Origin: Eledone cirrhosa
Taxonomy: Eukaryota; Mollusca; Cephalopoda; Octopoda; Eledonidae
Assembly: GCA_964016885.1 (NCBI GenBank)
Contig: OZ024740.1
Coordinates: forward strand, 8,328,450 to 8,392,449
Reading direction: 5' to 3'
Length of the DNA: 64,000 bases
The stretch's first letter is position 1. Every line of letters begins with the position of its first letter. A program made the position numbers and the translations under genes. This document shows, one piece after another, positions 11,703 through 26,545 of the stretch. Below the pieces are notes generated by a model. It saw only the letters and a list, made by a program, of their open reading frames with translations, had not been told where the DNA came from and made no database searches.

Positions 11703-14700
11703 TTGATTGGTATGTCAGTTTCGATTGGTATATCAGTTTCGATTGGTATATCAGTTTCTATTGGTATGTCAGTTTCTATTGGTATGTCAGTTTCTATTGG
11801 TATATCAGTTTCGATTGATATATCAGTTTCGAATAGTATGTCAGTTTCTACTGGTATGTCAGTTTCGATTAGTATATCAGTTTCTATTGGTATATCAGTT
11901 TCTATTGGTATGTCAGTTTTGATTGGTACATCAGTTTCGATTGGTATATCAGTTTCGATTGGTATCTCAGTTTCTAATGTTATGTCATTTTCTATTGGTA
12001 TATCAGCTTCGATTGGTATATCACTTTCGATTAGTACGTCAGTTTCTATTGGTATGTCAGTTTTGATTGGTATATCAGTTTCAATTGGTATGTCAGTTTC
12101 GATTGTTATGTCAGTTTCGATTGGTTTATCAGTTCCGATTGGTATATCAGTTTCGATGGGTATGTCTGTTTCGATTGGTATATCAGTTTCCACTGGTACG
12201 TCAGTTTCGATTGGTATGTCATTTTCAATTAGTATATTAGTTTCTATTGGTATATCAGTTTCGATTGGTATATCAGTTTCGATTAGTATATCAGTTTCTA
12301 TAGGTATGTCAATTTCTATTGGTATGTCTGTTTCGATTGGTATATCAGTTTCTATTGTTATATCAGTTTCGATTGATATATCAGTTTCGATTAGTATGTC
12401 AGTTTCTACTGGTATGTCAGTTTCGATTAGGATATCAGTTTCTATTGGTATGTCAGTTTCTATTGGTATATCAGTTTCGATTGGTATATCAGTTTCCATT
12501 GGTATATCAGTTTCGATTGGTATATCAGTTTCGGTTGGCATGTCAGTTTCAATTGGTATATCAGTTTCGATTGGTATGTCAGTTTCGATTGGAATATCAG
12601 TTTCGATTGGTATGTCAGTTTCGATTGGTATGTCAGTTTCTATTGGTATGTCAGTTTCCATTGGTATGTCAGTTTCGATTGGTTTATCAGTTCCGATTGG
12701 TATGTAAGTTTTGATGTGTATGTCTGTTTCGATTGGTATATCAGTTTTGATTGGTATATCAGTTTCTATTGGTATGTCAGTTTCCATTGGTATGTCAGTT
12801 TCTATTGGTATACCAGTTTCGATTGGTATATCAGTTTCGATTGATATATCAGTTTCGAATAGTATGTCAGTTTCTACTGGTATGTCAGTTTCGATTAGTA
12901 TATCAGTTTCTATTGGTATGTCAGTTTCGATTGGTATATCAGTTTCGATTTGTATATCAGTTACTATTGCTATATCAGTTTCTATTGGTATGTCAGTTTC
13001 AATTGGTATATCAGTTTCTATTGGTATGTCAGTTTCTAATGGTATGTCAATTTCTATTGGTATATCAGCTTCGATTGGTATATCACTTTCGATTAGTATG
13101 TCAGTTTCTATTGGTATGTCTGTTTTGATTGGTATATCAGTTTCAATTGGCATGTCAGTTTCGATTGGTATGTCAGTTTCGATTGGTTTATCAGTTCCGA
13201 TTGGTATGTAAGTTTTGATTGGTATGTCAGTTTCGATTGGTATATCAGTTTCGATTGGTATATCAGTTTCTATTGGTATGTCAGTTTCTATTGGTATGTC
13301 AGTTTCTATTGGTATATCAGTTTCGATTGATATATCAGTTGCGAATAGTATGTCAGTTTCTACTGGTATGTCAGTTTCGATTAGTATATCAGTTTCTATT
13401 GGTATATCAGTTTCTATTGGTATGTCAGTTTTGATTGGTACATCAGTTTCGATTGGTATATCAGTTTCGATTGGTATCTCAGTTTCTAATGTTATGTCAT
13501 TTTCTATTGGTATATCAGCTTCGATTGGTATATCACTTTCGATTAGTACGTCAGTTTCTATTGGTATGTCAGTTTTGATTGGTATATCAGTTTCAATTGG
13601 TATGTCAGTTTCGATTGTTATGTCAGTTTCGATTGGTTAATCAGTTCCGATTGGTATATCAGTTTCGATGGGTATGTCTGTTTCGATTGGTATATCAGTT
13701 TCCACTGGTACGTCAGTTTCGATTGGTATGTCATTTTCAATTAGTATATTAGTTTCTATTGGTATATCAGTTTCGATTGGTATATCAGTTTCGATTAGTA
13801 TATCAGTTTCTATAGGTATGTCAATTTCTATTGGTATGTCTGTTTCGATTGGTATATCAGTTTCTATTGTTATATCAGTTTCAATTGATATATCAGTTTC
13901 GATTAGTATGTCAGTTTCTACTGGTATGTCAGTTTCGATTAGGATATCAGTTTCTATTGGTATGTCAGTTTCTATTGGTATATCAGTTTCGATTGGTATA
14001 TCAGTTTCCATTGGTATATCAGTTTCGATTGGTATATCAGTTTCGGTTGGCATGTCAGTTTCAATTGGTATATCAGTTTCGATTGGTATGTCAGTTTCGA
14101 TTGGAATATCAGTTTCGACTGGTATGTCAGTTTCGATTGGTATGTCAGTTTCTATTGGTATGTCAGTTTCCATTGGTATGTCAGTTTCGATTGGTTTATC
14201 AGTTCCGATTGGTATGTAAGTTTTGATGTGTATGTCTGTTTCGATTGGTATATCAGTTTTGATTGGTATATCAGTTTCTATTGGTATGTCAGTTTCCATT
14301 GGTATGTCAGTTTCTATTGGTATACCAGTTTCGATTGGTATATCAGTTTCGATTGATATATCAGTTTCGAATAGTATGTTAGTTTCTACTGGTATGTCAG
14401 TTTCGATTAGTATATCAGTTTCTATTGGTATGTCAGTTTCGATTGGTATATCAGTTTCGATTTGTATATCAGTTCCTATTGCTATATCAGTTTCTATTGG
14501 TATGTCAGATTCAATTGGTATGTAAGTTTCGATTGTCATATCAGTTTCTATAGGTATGTCAATTTCTATTGGTATATCTGTTTCTATTTGTATATCAGTT
14601 TCTATTGTTATATCAGTTTCGATTGATATATCAGTTTCGATTAGTATGTCAGTTTCTACTGGTATGTCAGTTTCGATTAGTATATCAGTTTCTATTGGTA

Positions 14701-14726
14701 TGTCAGTTTCTATTGGTATATCAGTT
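11703..14726 (+). repeat. 1512-bp higher-order repeat pair inside copy B
   Basis: Landmarks at 11703, 12319 and 12711 recur at 13215, 13831 and 14223 (offset 1512 bp). These are equivalent to the pair in copy A, here uninterrupted. Confidence 0.8.
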
Positions 14727-15266
14727 TCGATTGGTATATCAGTTTCGATTGGTATATCAGTTTCGATTGGTATATCAGTTTCGGTTGGTATGTCAGTTTC
14801 AATTGGTATATCAGTTTCTATTGGTATGTCAGTTTTGATTGGTATATCAGTTTCGATTGGTATGTCAGTTTCGATTGGTATGTCAGTTTCGATTGGTATA
14901 TCAGTTCGGATTGGTATGTCAGTTTCGATTGGTATGTCAGTTTCGATTGGTATATCAGTTTCGATTGGTATGTCAGTTTCGATTGGTATGTCAATTTCGA
15001 TTGGTATATCAGTTTCTATTGGTATGTCAGTTTCGAGTGGTATGTCAGTTTCTATTGGTATATCAGTTTCGATTGATATATCAGTTTCGATTAGTATGTC
15101 AGTTTCTACTGGTATGTCAGTTTCGATTAGTATATCAGTTTCTAATGGTATGTCAGTTTCTATTGGTATATCAGATTCGATTGGTATATCACTTTCGATT
15201 AGTATGTCAGTTTCTATTGGTATGTCAGTTTCGATTGCTTTATCAGTTCCGATTGGTATGTAAGTT

Positions 15267-17408
15267 TTGATTGGTATGTCAGTATCGATTGGTATATCAG
15301 TTTCGATTGGGATGTCAGTTTCGATTAGTATATCAGTTTCTATTGGTATGTCAGTTTCGATTGGTATATCACTTTCGATTTGTACATCAGTTTCTATTGC
15401 TATATCAGTTTCTATTGGTATGTCAGTTTCAATTGGTATGAACGTTTCGATTGGTATATCAGTTTCGATTGGTATGTCAGTTTCGATTGGTATATCATTT
15501 TCGATTGGTATGTCAATTTCAATTAGTTTGTCAGTTTCTATTGGTATATCAGTTTCGATTGGTATGTCAGTTTCGATTAGTATATCAGTTTCTATATGTA
15601 TGTCAGATTCTATTGTTATATCAGTTTCGATTGGTATATCAGTTTCGATTAATATATCAGTTTCGATTACTATGTCAGTTTCTACTAGTATGTCAGTTTC
15701 GATTAGTATATCAGTTTCTATTGGTATGTCAGTTTCGATTGGTATGTCAGTTTCTATTGGTATGTCAGTTTCGATTGGTATGTCAGTTTCTATTGGTATG
15801 TCAATTTCGATTGGTATATAAGTTTAGATTAGTATGTCAGTTTCTATTGGTATATCAGTTTCGATTGGTATATTAGTTTCGACTAGTATATCAGTTTCTA
15901 TAGGTATGTTAGTTTCTATTAGTATATCAGTTTCGACTGGTATATCAGTTTCGATTAGAATGTCAGTTTCGATTTTTATGTCAGTTTCGATTTGTATATC
16001 AGTTCCGATTGGTATGTCAGTTTCTATTGGTATGTCAGTTTCGATTGGTATATCAGTTTCGATTTGTATATCAGTTCCTATTGGTATGTCAGTTTCTATT
16101 GGTATGTCAGTTTCGATTTGTATATCAGTTCCGATTCGTATATCAGTTTCTATTGGTATGTCAGTTTCAATTGGTATGTAAGTTTCGATTGTCATATCAG
16201 GTTCTATTGGTATGTCAGTTTCAATTGGTATATCAGTTTCGATTGGTATGTCATTTTCAATTAGTATATCAGTTTCTATTGGTATGTCAGTTTCTATTGG
16301 TATATCACGTCCGATTGGTATGTCAATTTCGATTGGTATATCAGTTTCTATTGGTATGTCAGTTTCGATTGGTATGTCAGTTTCTATTGGTATATCAGTT
16401 TCGATTGATATATCAGTTTCGATTAGTATATCAGTTTCTACTGGTATGTCAGTTTCGATTAGTATATCAGTTTCTATTGGTATGTCAGTTTCGATTGGTA
16501 TATCAGTTTCGATTCGTATATCAGTTCCTATTGCTATATCAGTTTCTATTGGTATGTCATTTCCAATTGGTATGTAAGTTTCGATTGATTTATCAGTTTC
16601 GATTGGTATGTCAGTTTCTATTGGTATATCAGTTTCTATTGGTATGTCAGTTTCGATTGATATATCAGTTTCGAATAGTATGTCAGTTTCTACTGGTATG
16701 TCAGTTTCGATTAGTATATCAGTTTCTATTGGTATGTCAGTTTCGATTGGTATATCAGTTTCGATTTGTATATCAGTTCCTATTGCTATATCAGTTTCTA
16801 TTGGTATGTCAGTTTCAATTGGTATGTAAGTTTCGATTGTCATATCAGTTTCTATAGGTATGTCAATTTCGATTGGTATATCTGTTTCTATTTGTATATC
16901 AGTTTCTATTGTTATATCAGTTTCGATTGGTATATCAGTTTCGATTGGTATATCAGTTTCGATTGGTATATCAGTTTCGGTTGGTATGTCAGTTTCAATT
17001 GGTATATCAGTTTCTATTGGTATGTCAGTTTTGATTGTTATATCAGTTTCGATTGGTATGTCAGTTTCGATTGGTATGTCAGTTTCGATTGGTATATCAG
17101 TTCGGATTGGTATGTCAGTTTCGATTGTTATGTCAGTTTCGATTGGTATATCAGTTTCGATTGGTATGTCAGTTTCGATTGGTATGTCAATTTCGATTGG
17201 TATATCAGTTTCTATTGGTATGTCAGTTTCGAGTGGTATGTCAGTTTCTATTGGTATATCAGTTTCGATTGATATATCAGTTTCGATTAGTATGTCAGTT
17301 TCTACTGGTATGTCAGTTTCGATTAGTATATCAGTTTCTAATGGTATGTCAGTTTCTATTGGTATATCAGATTCGATTGGTATATCACTTTCGATTAGTA
17401 TGTAAGTT
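15267..17408 (+). repeat. 2142-bp higher-order unit in copy B
   Basis: Repeat of 6789-8930 at an offset of 8478 bp, with at least two single-base differences (16871 G for T, 17128 T for G). Confidence 0.8.
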
Positions 17409-19730
17409 TTGATTGGTATGTCAGTTTCGATTGGTATATCAGTTTCGATTGGGAAGTCAGTTTCGATTAGTATATCAGTTTCTATTGGTATGTCAGTTTC
17501 GATTGGTATATCACTTTCGATTTGTATATCAGTTTCTATTGCTATATCAGTTTCTATTGGTATGTCAGTTTCAATTGGTATGAACGTTTCGATTGGTATA
17601 TCAGTTTCGATTGGTATGTCACTTTCGATTGGTATATCATTTTCGATTGGTATGTCAATTTCAATTAGTTTGTCAGTTTCTATTGGTATATCAGTTTCGA
17701 TTGGTATGTCAGTTTCGATTAGTATATCAGTTTCTATATGTATGTCAGTTTCTATTGTTATATCAGTTTCGATTGGTATATCAGTTTCGATTAATATATC
17801 AGTTTGGATTACTATGTCAGTTTCTACTAGTATGTCAGTTTCGATTAGTATATCAGTTTCTATTGGTATGTCAGTTTCGATTGGTATGTCAGTTTCTATT
17901 GGTATGTCAGTTTCGATTGGTATGTCAGTTTCTATTGGTATGTCAATTTCGATTGGTATATAAGTTTAGATTAGTATGTCAGTTTCTATTGGTATATCAG
18001 TTTCGATTGGTATATTAGTTTCGACTAGTATATCAGTTTCTATAGGTATGTTAGTTTCTATTAGTATATCAGTTTCGACTGGTATATCAGTTTCGATTAG
18101 AATGTCAGTTTCGATTGTTATGTCAGTTTCGATTTGTATATCAGTTCCGATTGGTATGTCAGTTTCTATTGGTATGTCAGTTTCGATTGGTATATCAGTT
18201 TCGATTTGTATATCAGTTCCTATTGGTATGTCAGTTTCTATTGGTATGTCAGTTTCGATTTGTATATCAGTTCCGATTGGTATATCAGTTTCTATTGGTA
18301 TGTCAGTTTCAATTGGTATGTAAGTTTCGATTGTCATATCAGGTTCTATTGGTATGTCAGTTTCAATTGGTATATCAGTTTCGATTGGTATGTCATTTTC
18401 AATTAGTATATCAGTTTCTATTGGTATGTCAGTTTCTATTGGTATATCACGTCCGATTGGTATGTCAATTTCGATTGGTATATCAGTTTCTATTGGTATG
18501 TCAGTTTCGATTGGTATGTCAGTTTCTATTGGTATATCAGTTTCGATTGATATATCAGTTTCGATTAGTATATCAGTTTCTACTGGTATGTCAGTTTCGA
18601 TTAGTATATCAGTTTCTATTGGTATGTCAGTTTCGATTGGTATATCAGTTTCGATTCGTATATCAGTTCCTATTGCTATATCAGTTTCTATTGGTATGTC
18701 AGTTTCAATTGGTATGTAAGTTTCGATTGGTTTATCAGTTTCGATTGGTATGTCAGTTTCTATTGGTATATCAGTTTCTATTGGTATGTCAGTTTCGATT
18801 GATATATCAGTTTCGAATAGTATGTCAGTTTCTACTGGTATGTCAGTTTCGATTAGTATATCAGTTTCTATTGGTATGTCAGTTTCGATTGGTATATCAG
18901 TTTCGATTTGTATATCAGTTCCTATTGCTATATCAGTTTCTATTGGTATGTCAGTTTCAATTGGTATGTAAGTTTCGATTGTCATATCAGTTTCTATAGG
19001 TATGTCAATTTCTATTGGTATATCTGTTTCTATTTGTATATCAGTTTCTATTGTTATATCAGTTTCGATTGATATATCAGTTTCGATTAGTATGTCAGTT
19101 TCTACTGGTATGTCAGTTTCGATTAGTATATCAGTTTCTATTGGTATGTCAGTTTCTATTGGTATATCAGTTTCGATTGGTATATCAGTTTCGATTGGTA
19201 TATCAGTTTCGATTGGTATATCAGTTTCGGTTGGTATGTCAGTTTCAATTGGTATATCAGTTTCTATTGGTATGTCAGTTTTGATTGGTATATCAGTTTC
19301 GATTGGTATGTCAGTTTCGATTGGTATGTCAGTTTCGATTGGTATATCAGTTCGGATTGGTATGTCAGTTTCGATTGGTATGTCAGTTTCGATTGGTATA
19401 TCAGTTTCGATTGGTATGTCAGTTTCGATTGGTATGTCAATTTCGATTGGTATATCAGTTTCTATTGGTATGTCAGTTTCGAGTGGTATGTCAGTTTCTA
19501 TTGGTATATCAGTTTCGATTGATATATCAGTTTCGATTAGTATGTCAGTTTCTACTGGTATGTCAGTTTCGATTAGTATATCAGTTTCTAATGGTATGTC
19601 AGTTTCTATTGGTATATCAGATTCGATTGGTATATCACTTTCGATTAGTATGTCAGTTTCTATTGGTATGTCAGTTTCGATTGCTTTTTCAGTTTCGATT
19701 GCTTTTTCAGTTCCGATTGGTATGTAAGTT
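17409..19730 (+). repeat. 2322-bp higher-order unit
   Basis: 129 monomers. Relative to the 2304-bp unit it has one extra monomer near 19681-19714, where the variant GCTTTTTCAG occurs twice in succession. This is a clear single-monomer expansion. Confidence 0.8.
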
Positions 19731-21962
19731 TTGATTGGTATGTCAGTTTCGATTGGTATATCAGTTTCGATTGGGATGTCAGTTTCGATTAGTATATCAG
19801 TTTCTATTGGTATGTCAGTTTCGATTGGTATATCACTTTCGATTTGTATATCAGTTTCTATTGCTATATCAGTTTCTATTGGTATGTCAGTTTCAATTGG
19901 TATGAACGTTTCGATTGGTATATCAGTTTCGATTGGTATGTCAGTTTCGATTGGTATATCATTTTCGATTGGTATGTCAATTTAAATTAGTTTGTCAGTT
20001 TCTATTGGTATATCAGTTTCGATTGGTATGTCAGTTTCGATTAGTATATCAGTTTCTATATGTATGTCAGTTTCTATTGTTATATCAGTTTCGATTGGTA
20101 TATCAGTTTCGATTAATATATCAGTTTCGATTACTATGTCAGTTTCTACTAGTATGTCAGTTTCGATTAGTATATCAGTTTCTATTGGTATGTCAGTTTC
20201 GATTGGTATGTCAGTTTCTATTGGTATGTCAGTTTCGATTGGTATGTCAGTTTCTATTGGTATGTCAATTTCGATTGGTATATAAGTTTAGATTAGTATG
20301 TCAGTTTCTATTGGTATATCAGTTTCGATTGGTATATTAGTTTCGACTAGTATATCAGTTTCTATAGGTATGTTAGTTTCTATTAGTATATCAGTTTCGA
20401 CTGGTATATCAGTTTCGATTAGAATGTCAGTTTCGATTGTTATGTCAGTTTCGATTCGTATATCAGTTCCGATTGGTATGTCAGTTTCTATTGGTATGTC
20501 AGTTTCGATTGGTATATCAGTTTCGATTTGTATATCAGTTCCTATTGGTATGTCAGTTTCTATTGGTATGTCAGTTTCGATTTGTATATCAGTTCCGATT
20601 GGTATATCAGTTTCTATTGGTATGTCTGTTTCAATTGGTATGTAAGTTTCGATTGTCATATCAGGTTCTATTGGTATGTCAGTTTCAATTGGTATATCAG
20701 TTTCGATTGGTATGTCATTTTCAATTAGTATATCAGTTTCTATTGGTATGTCAGTTTCTATTGGTATATCACGTCCGATTGGTATGTCAATTTCGATTGG
20801 TATATCAGTTTCTATTGGTATGTCAGTTTCGATTGGTATGTCAGTTTCTATTGGTATATCAGTTTCGATTGATATATCAGTTTCGATTAGTATATCAGTT
20901 TCTACTGGTATGTCAGTTTCGATTAGTATATCAGTTTCTATTGGTATGTCAGTTTCGATTGGTATATCAGTTTCGATTCGTATATCAGTTCCTATTGCTA
21001 TATCAGTTTCTATTGGTATGTCAGTTTCAATTGGTATGTAAGTTTCGATTGGTTTATCAGTTTCGATTGGTATGTCAGTTTCTATTGGTATATCAGTTTA
21101 TATTGGTATGTCAGTTTCGATTGATATATCAGTTTCGAATAGTATGTCAGTTTCTACTGGTATGTCAGTTTCGATTAGTATATCAGTTTCTATTGGTATG
21201 TCAGTTTCAATTGGTATGTAAGTTTCGATTGTCATATCAGTTTCTATAGGTATGTCAATTTCTATTGGTATATCTGTTTCTATTTGTATATCAGTTTCTA
21301 TTGTTATATCAGTTTCGATTGATATATCAGTTTCGATTAGTATGTCAGTTTCTACTGGTATGTCAGTTTCGATTAGTATATCAGTTTCTATTCGTATGTC
21401 AGTTTCTATTGGTATATCAGTTTCGATTGGTATATCAGTTTCGATTGGTATATCAGTTTCGATTGGTATATCAGTTTCGGTTGGTATGTCAGTTTCAATT
21501 GGTATATCAGTTTCTATTGGTATGTCAGTTTTGATTGGTATATCAGTTTCGATTGGTATGTCAGTTTCGATTGGTATGTCAGTTTCGATTGGTATATCAG
21601 TTCGGATTGGTATGTCAGTTTCGATTGGTATGTCAGTTTCGATTGGTATATCAGTTTCGATTGGTATGTCAGTTTCGATTGGTATGTCAATTTCGATTGG
21701 TATATCAGACTCTATTGGTATGTCAGTTTCGAGTGGTATGTCAGTTTCTATTGGTATATCAGTTTCGATTGATATATCAGTTTCGATTAGTATGTCAGTT
21801 TCTACTGGTATGTCAGTTTCGATTAGTATATCAGTTTCTAATGGTATGTCAGTTTCTATTGGTATATCAGATTCGATTGGTATATCACTTTCGATTAGTA
21901 TGTCAGTTTCTATTGGTATGTCAGTTTCGATTGCTTTTTCAGTTCCGATTGGTATGTAAGTT
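19731..21962 (+). repeat. Higher-order unit, 2232 bp (four-monomer deletion)
   Basis: Lacks 72 bp (4 monomers) near 21200 compared with its neighbours: the TTTGTATATC and TTGCTATATC monomers that precede TTCAATTGGTATGTAAG elsewhere are missing. It also has AATTTAAATT near 19980 and TATATTGG near 21100. Confidence 0.8.
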
Positions 21963-24266
21963 TTGATTGGTATGTCAGTTTCGATTGGTATATCAGTTTC
22001 GATTGGGATGTCAGTTTCGATTAGTATATCAGTTTCTATTGGTATGTCAGTTTCGATTGGTATATCACTTTCGATTTGTATATCAGTTTCTATTGCTATA
22101 TCAGTTTCTATTGGTATGTCAGTTTCAATTGGTATGAACGTTTCGATTGGTATATCAGTTTCGATTGGTATGTCAGTTTCGATTGGTATATCATTTTCGA
22201 TTGGTATGTCAATTTCAATTAGTTTGTCAGTTTCTATTGGTATATCAGTTTCGATTGGTATGTCAGTTTCGATTAGTATATCAGTTTCTATATGTATGTC
22301 AGTTTCTATTGTTATATCAGTTTCGATTGGTATATCAGTTTCGATTAATATATCAGTTTCGATTACTATGTCAGTTTCTACTAGTATGTCAGTTTCGATT
22401 AGTATATCAGTTTCTATTGGTATGTCAGTTTCGATTGGTATGTCAGTTTCTATTGGTATGTCAGTTTCGATTGGTATGTCAGTTTCTATTGGTATGTCAA
22501 TTTCGATTGGTATATAAGTTTAGATTAGTATGTCAGTTTCTATTGGTATATCAGTTTCGATTGGTATATTAGTTTCGACTAGTATATCAGTTTCTATAGG
22601 TATGTTAGTTTCTATTAGTATATCAGTTTCGACTGGTATATCAGTTTCGATTAGAATGTCAGTTTCGATTGTTATGTCAGTTTCGATTCGTATATCAGTT
22701 CCGATTGGTATGTCAGTTTCTATTGGTATGTCAGTTTCGATTGGTATATCAGTTTCGATTTGTATATCAGTTCCTATTGGTATGTCAGTTTCTATTGGTA
22801 TGTCAGTTTCGATTTGTATATCAGTTCCGATTGGTATATCAGTTTCTATTGGTATGTCTGTTTCAATTGGTATATAAGTTTCGATTGTCATATCAGGTTC
22901 TATTGGTATGTCAGTTTCAATTGGTATATCAGTTTCGATTGGTATGTCATTTTCAATTAGTATATCAGTTTCTATTGGTATGTCAGTTTCTATTGGTATA
23001 TCACGTCCGATTGGTATGTCAATTTCGATTGGTATATCAGTTTCTATTGGTATGTCAGTTTCGATTGGTATGTCAGTTTCTATTGGTATATCAGTTTCGA
23101 TTGATATATCAGTTTCGATTAGTATATCAGTTTCTACTGGTATGTCAGTTTCGATTAGTATATCAGTTTCTATTGGTATGTCAGTTTCGATTGGTATATC
23201 AGTTTCGATTCGTATATCAGTTCCTATTGCTATATCAGTTTCTATTGGTATGTCAGTTTCAATTGGTATGTAAGTTTCGATTGGTTTATCAGTTTCGATT
23301 GGTATGTCAGTTTCTATTGGTATATCAGTTTCTATTGGTATGTCAGTTTCGATTGATATATCAGTTTCGAATAGTATGTCAGTTTCTACTGGTATGTCAG
23401 TTTCGATTAGTATATCAGTTTCTATTGGTATGTCAGTTTCGATTGGTATATCAGTTTCGATTTGTATATCAGTTCCTATTGCTATATCAGTTTCTATTGG
23501 TATGTCAGTTTCAATTGGTATGTAAGTTTCGATTGTCATATCAGTTTCTATAGGTATGTCAATTTCTATTGGTATATCTGTTTCTATTTGTATATCAGTT
23601 TCTATTGTTATATCAGTTTCGATTGATATATCAGTTTCGATTAGTATGTCAGTTTCTACTGGTATGTCAGTTTCGATTAGTATATCAGTTTCTATTCGTA
23701 TGTCAGTTTCTATTGGTATATCAGTTTCGATTGGTATATCAGTTTCGATTGGTATATCAGTTTCGATTGGTATATCAGTTTCGGTTGGTATGTCAGTTTC
23801 AATTGGTATATCAGTTTCTATTGGTATGTCAGTTTTGATTGGTATATCAGTTTCGATTGGTATGTCAGTTTCGATTGGTATGTCAGTTTCGATTGGTATA
23901 TCAGTTCGGATTGGTATGTCAGTTTCGATTGGTATGTCAGTTTCGATTGGTATATCAGTTTCGATTGGTATGTCAGTTTCGATTGGTATGTCAATTTCGA
24001 TTGGTATATCAGTTTCTATTGGTATGTCAGTTTCGAGTGGTATGTCAGTTTCTATTGGTATATCAGTTTCGATTGATATATCAGTTTCGATTAGTATGTC
24101 AGTTTCTACTGGTATGTCAGTTTCGATTAGTATATCAGTTTCTAATGGTATGTCAGTTTCTATTGGTATATCAGATTCGATTGGTATATCACTTTCGATT
24201 AGTATGTCAGTTTCTATTGGTATGTCAGTTTCGATTGCTTTTTCAGTTCCGATTGGTATGTAAGTT
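21963..24266 (+). repeat. Higher-order unit, 2304 bp
   Basis: Full 128-monomer unit. Private variants include CAGACTCTATT near 21708 (shortly before this unit) and GGTATATAAG near 22870 where the neighbours have GGTATGTAAG. Confidence 0.8.
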
Positions 24267-26291
24267 TTGATTGGTATGTCAGTTTCGATTGGTATATCAG
24301 TTTCGATTGGGATGTCAGTTTCGATTAGTATATCAGTTTCTATTGGTATGTCAGTTTCGATTGGTATATCACTTTCGATTTGTATATCAGTTTCTATTGC
24401 TATATCAGTTTCTATTGGTATGTCAGTTTCAATTGGTATGAACGTTTCGATTGGTATATCAGTTTCGATTGGTATGTCAGTTTCGATTGGTATATCATTT
24501 TCGATTGGTATGTCAATTTCAATTAGTTTGTCAGTTTCTATTGGTATATCAGTTTCGATTGGTATGTCAGTTTCGATTAGTATATCAGTTTCTATATGTA
24601 TGTCAGTTTCTATTGTTATATCAGTTTCGATTGGTATATCAGTTTCGATTAATATATCAGTTTCGATTACTATGTCAGTTTCTACTAGTATGTCAGTTTC
24701 GATTAGTATATCAGTTTCTATTGGTATGTCAGTTTCGATTGGTATGTCAGTTTCTATTGGTATGTCAGTTTCGATTGGTATGTCAGTTTCTATTGGTATG
24801 TCAATTTCGATTGGTATATAAGTTTAGATTAGTATGTCAGTTTCTATTGGTATATCAGTTTCGATTGGTATATTAGTTTCGACTAGTATATCAGTTTCTA
24901 TAGGTATGTTAGTTTCTATTAGTATATCAGTTTCGACTGGTATATCAGTTTCGATTAGAATGTCAGTTTCGATTGTTATGTCAGTTTCGATTCGTATATC
25001 AGTTCCGATTGGTATGTCAGTTTCTATTGGTATGTCAGTTTCGATTGGTATATCAGTTTCGATTTGTATATCAGTTCCTATTGGTATGTCAGTTTCTATT
25101 GGTATGTCAGTTTCGATTTGTATATCAGTTCCGATTGGTATATCAGTTTCTATTGGTATGTCTGTTTCAATTGGTATGTAAGTTTCGATTGTCATATCAG
25201 GTTCTATTGGTATGTCAGTTTCAATTGGTATATCAGTTTCGATTGGTATGTCATTTTCAATTAGTATATCAGTTTCTATTGGTATGTAAGTTTCTATTGG
25301 TATATCACGTCCGATTGGTATGTCAATTTCGATTGGTATATCAGTTTCTATTGGTATGTCAGTTTCGATTGGTATGTCAGTTTCTATTGGTATATCAGTT
25401 TCGATTGATATATCAGTTTCGATTAGTATATCAGTTTCTACTGGTATGTCAGTTTCGATTAGTATATCAGTTTCTATTGGTATGTCAGTTTCGATTGGTA
25501 TATCAGTTTCGATTCGTATATCAGTTCCTATTGCTATATCAGTTTCTATTGGTATGTCAGTTTCAATTGGTATGTAAGTTTCGATTGGTTTATCAGTTTC
25601 GATTGGTATGTCAGTTTCTATTGGTATATCAGTTTCTATTGGTATGTCAGTTTCGATTGATATATCAGTTTCGAATAGTATGTCAGTTTCTACTGGTATG
25701 TCAGTTTCGATTAGTATATCAGTTTCTATTGGTATGTCAGTTTCGATTGGTATATCAGTTTCGATTTGTATATCAGTTCCTATTGCTATATCAGTTTCTA
25801 TTAGTATGTCAGTTTCAATTGGTATGTAAGTTTCGATTGTCATATCAGTTTCTATAGGTATGTCAATTTCTATTGGTATATCTGTTTCTATTTGTATATC
25901 AGTTTCTATTGTTATATCAGTTTCGATTGATATATCAGTTTCGATTAGTATGTCAGTTTCTACTGGTATGTCAGTTTCGATTAGTATATCAGTTTCTATT
26001 CGTATGTCAGTTTCTATTGGTATATCAGTTTCGATTGGTATATCAGTTTCGATTGGTATATCAGTTTCGATTGGTATATCAGTTTCGGTTGGTATGTCAG
26101 TTTCAATTGGTATATCAGTTTCTATTGGTATGTCAGTTTTGATTGGTATATCAGTTTCGATTGGTATGTCAGTTTCGATTGGTATGTCAGTTTCGATTGG
26201 TATATCAGTTCGGATTGGTATGTCAGTTTCGATTGGTATGTCAGTTTCGATTGGTATATCAGTTTCGATTGGTATGTCAGTTTCGATTGGT

Positions 26292-26542
26292 AGATCGTGT
26301 AGGTGTCACGACAAAAAACACACAGTCCACGCTGTAATGTGGCCGTGTAGGCAACACGGTAAAAACCTCCCAGACCCACACTGTAAATGTGGTTGGTGTT
26401 AGGAAGGGCATCCAACTGTAGAAAACCTGCCAGACAGTCCTATGCGAGCAAGACAATCACTCTTGCCTCAAGTGGGACTACCCCCGTCCAAACCCATGCA
26501 AGCGTGGAACACGGACGTTAAACGCTGATGATGATGATGATG
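26292..26542 (+). mobile_element. 5'-truncated LINE 3' end (solo tail, 251 bp)
   Basis: The sequence matches the 3' UTR of the LINE at 37718-42023, starting at its AGATCGTGTAGG (41655) and ending in GATGATG. It includes two stem-loop modules and the terminal TTGGTGTTAGG... block, but lacks the extra 113-bp duplication present in that LINE. No tRNA head is present, so I call it a severely truncated LINE rather than a SINE. The empty site survives at 33454/33455 in the duplicated trimer. Left flank GGT and right flank ATGTCAA rejoin exactly, so no target-site duplication is visible. Confidence 0.88.
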
Positions 26543-26545
26543 ATG
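26526..26545 (+). repeat. (GAT)n tail of the LINE fragment
   Basis: Trinucleotide run joined to TCAATTTCG of the satellite. The final ATG can belong to either side. Confidence 0.88.

Larger units (their letters stand above)
10910..19387 (+). repeat. Segmental tandem duplication, copy B (8478 bp, no SINE)
   Basis: Near-exact repeat of 2264-10909 without the SINE. The interval 14526-14838 is pure satellite where copy A has 5880-6360. Copy B holds about 180 bp (10 monomers) of satellite that copy A lacks next to the SINE, so the SINE-side copy has also lost or exchanged monomers. Confidence 0.88.
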
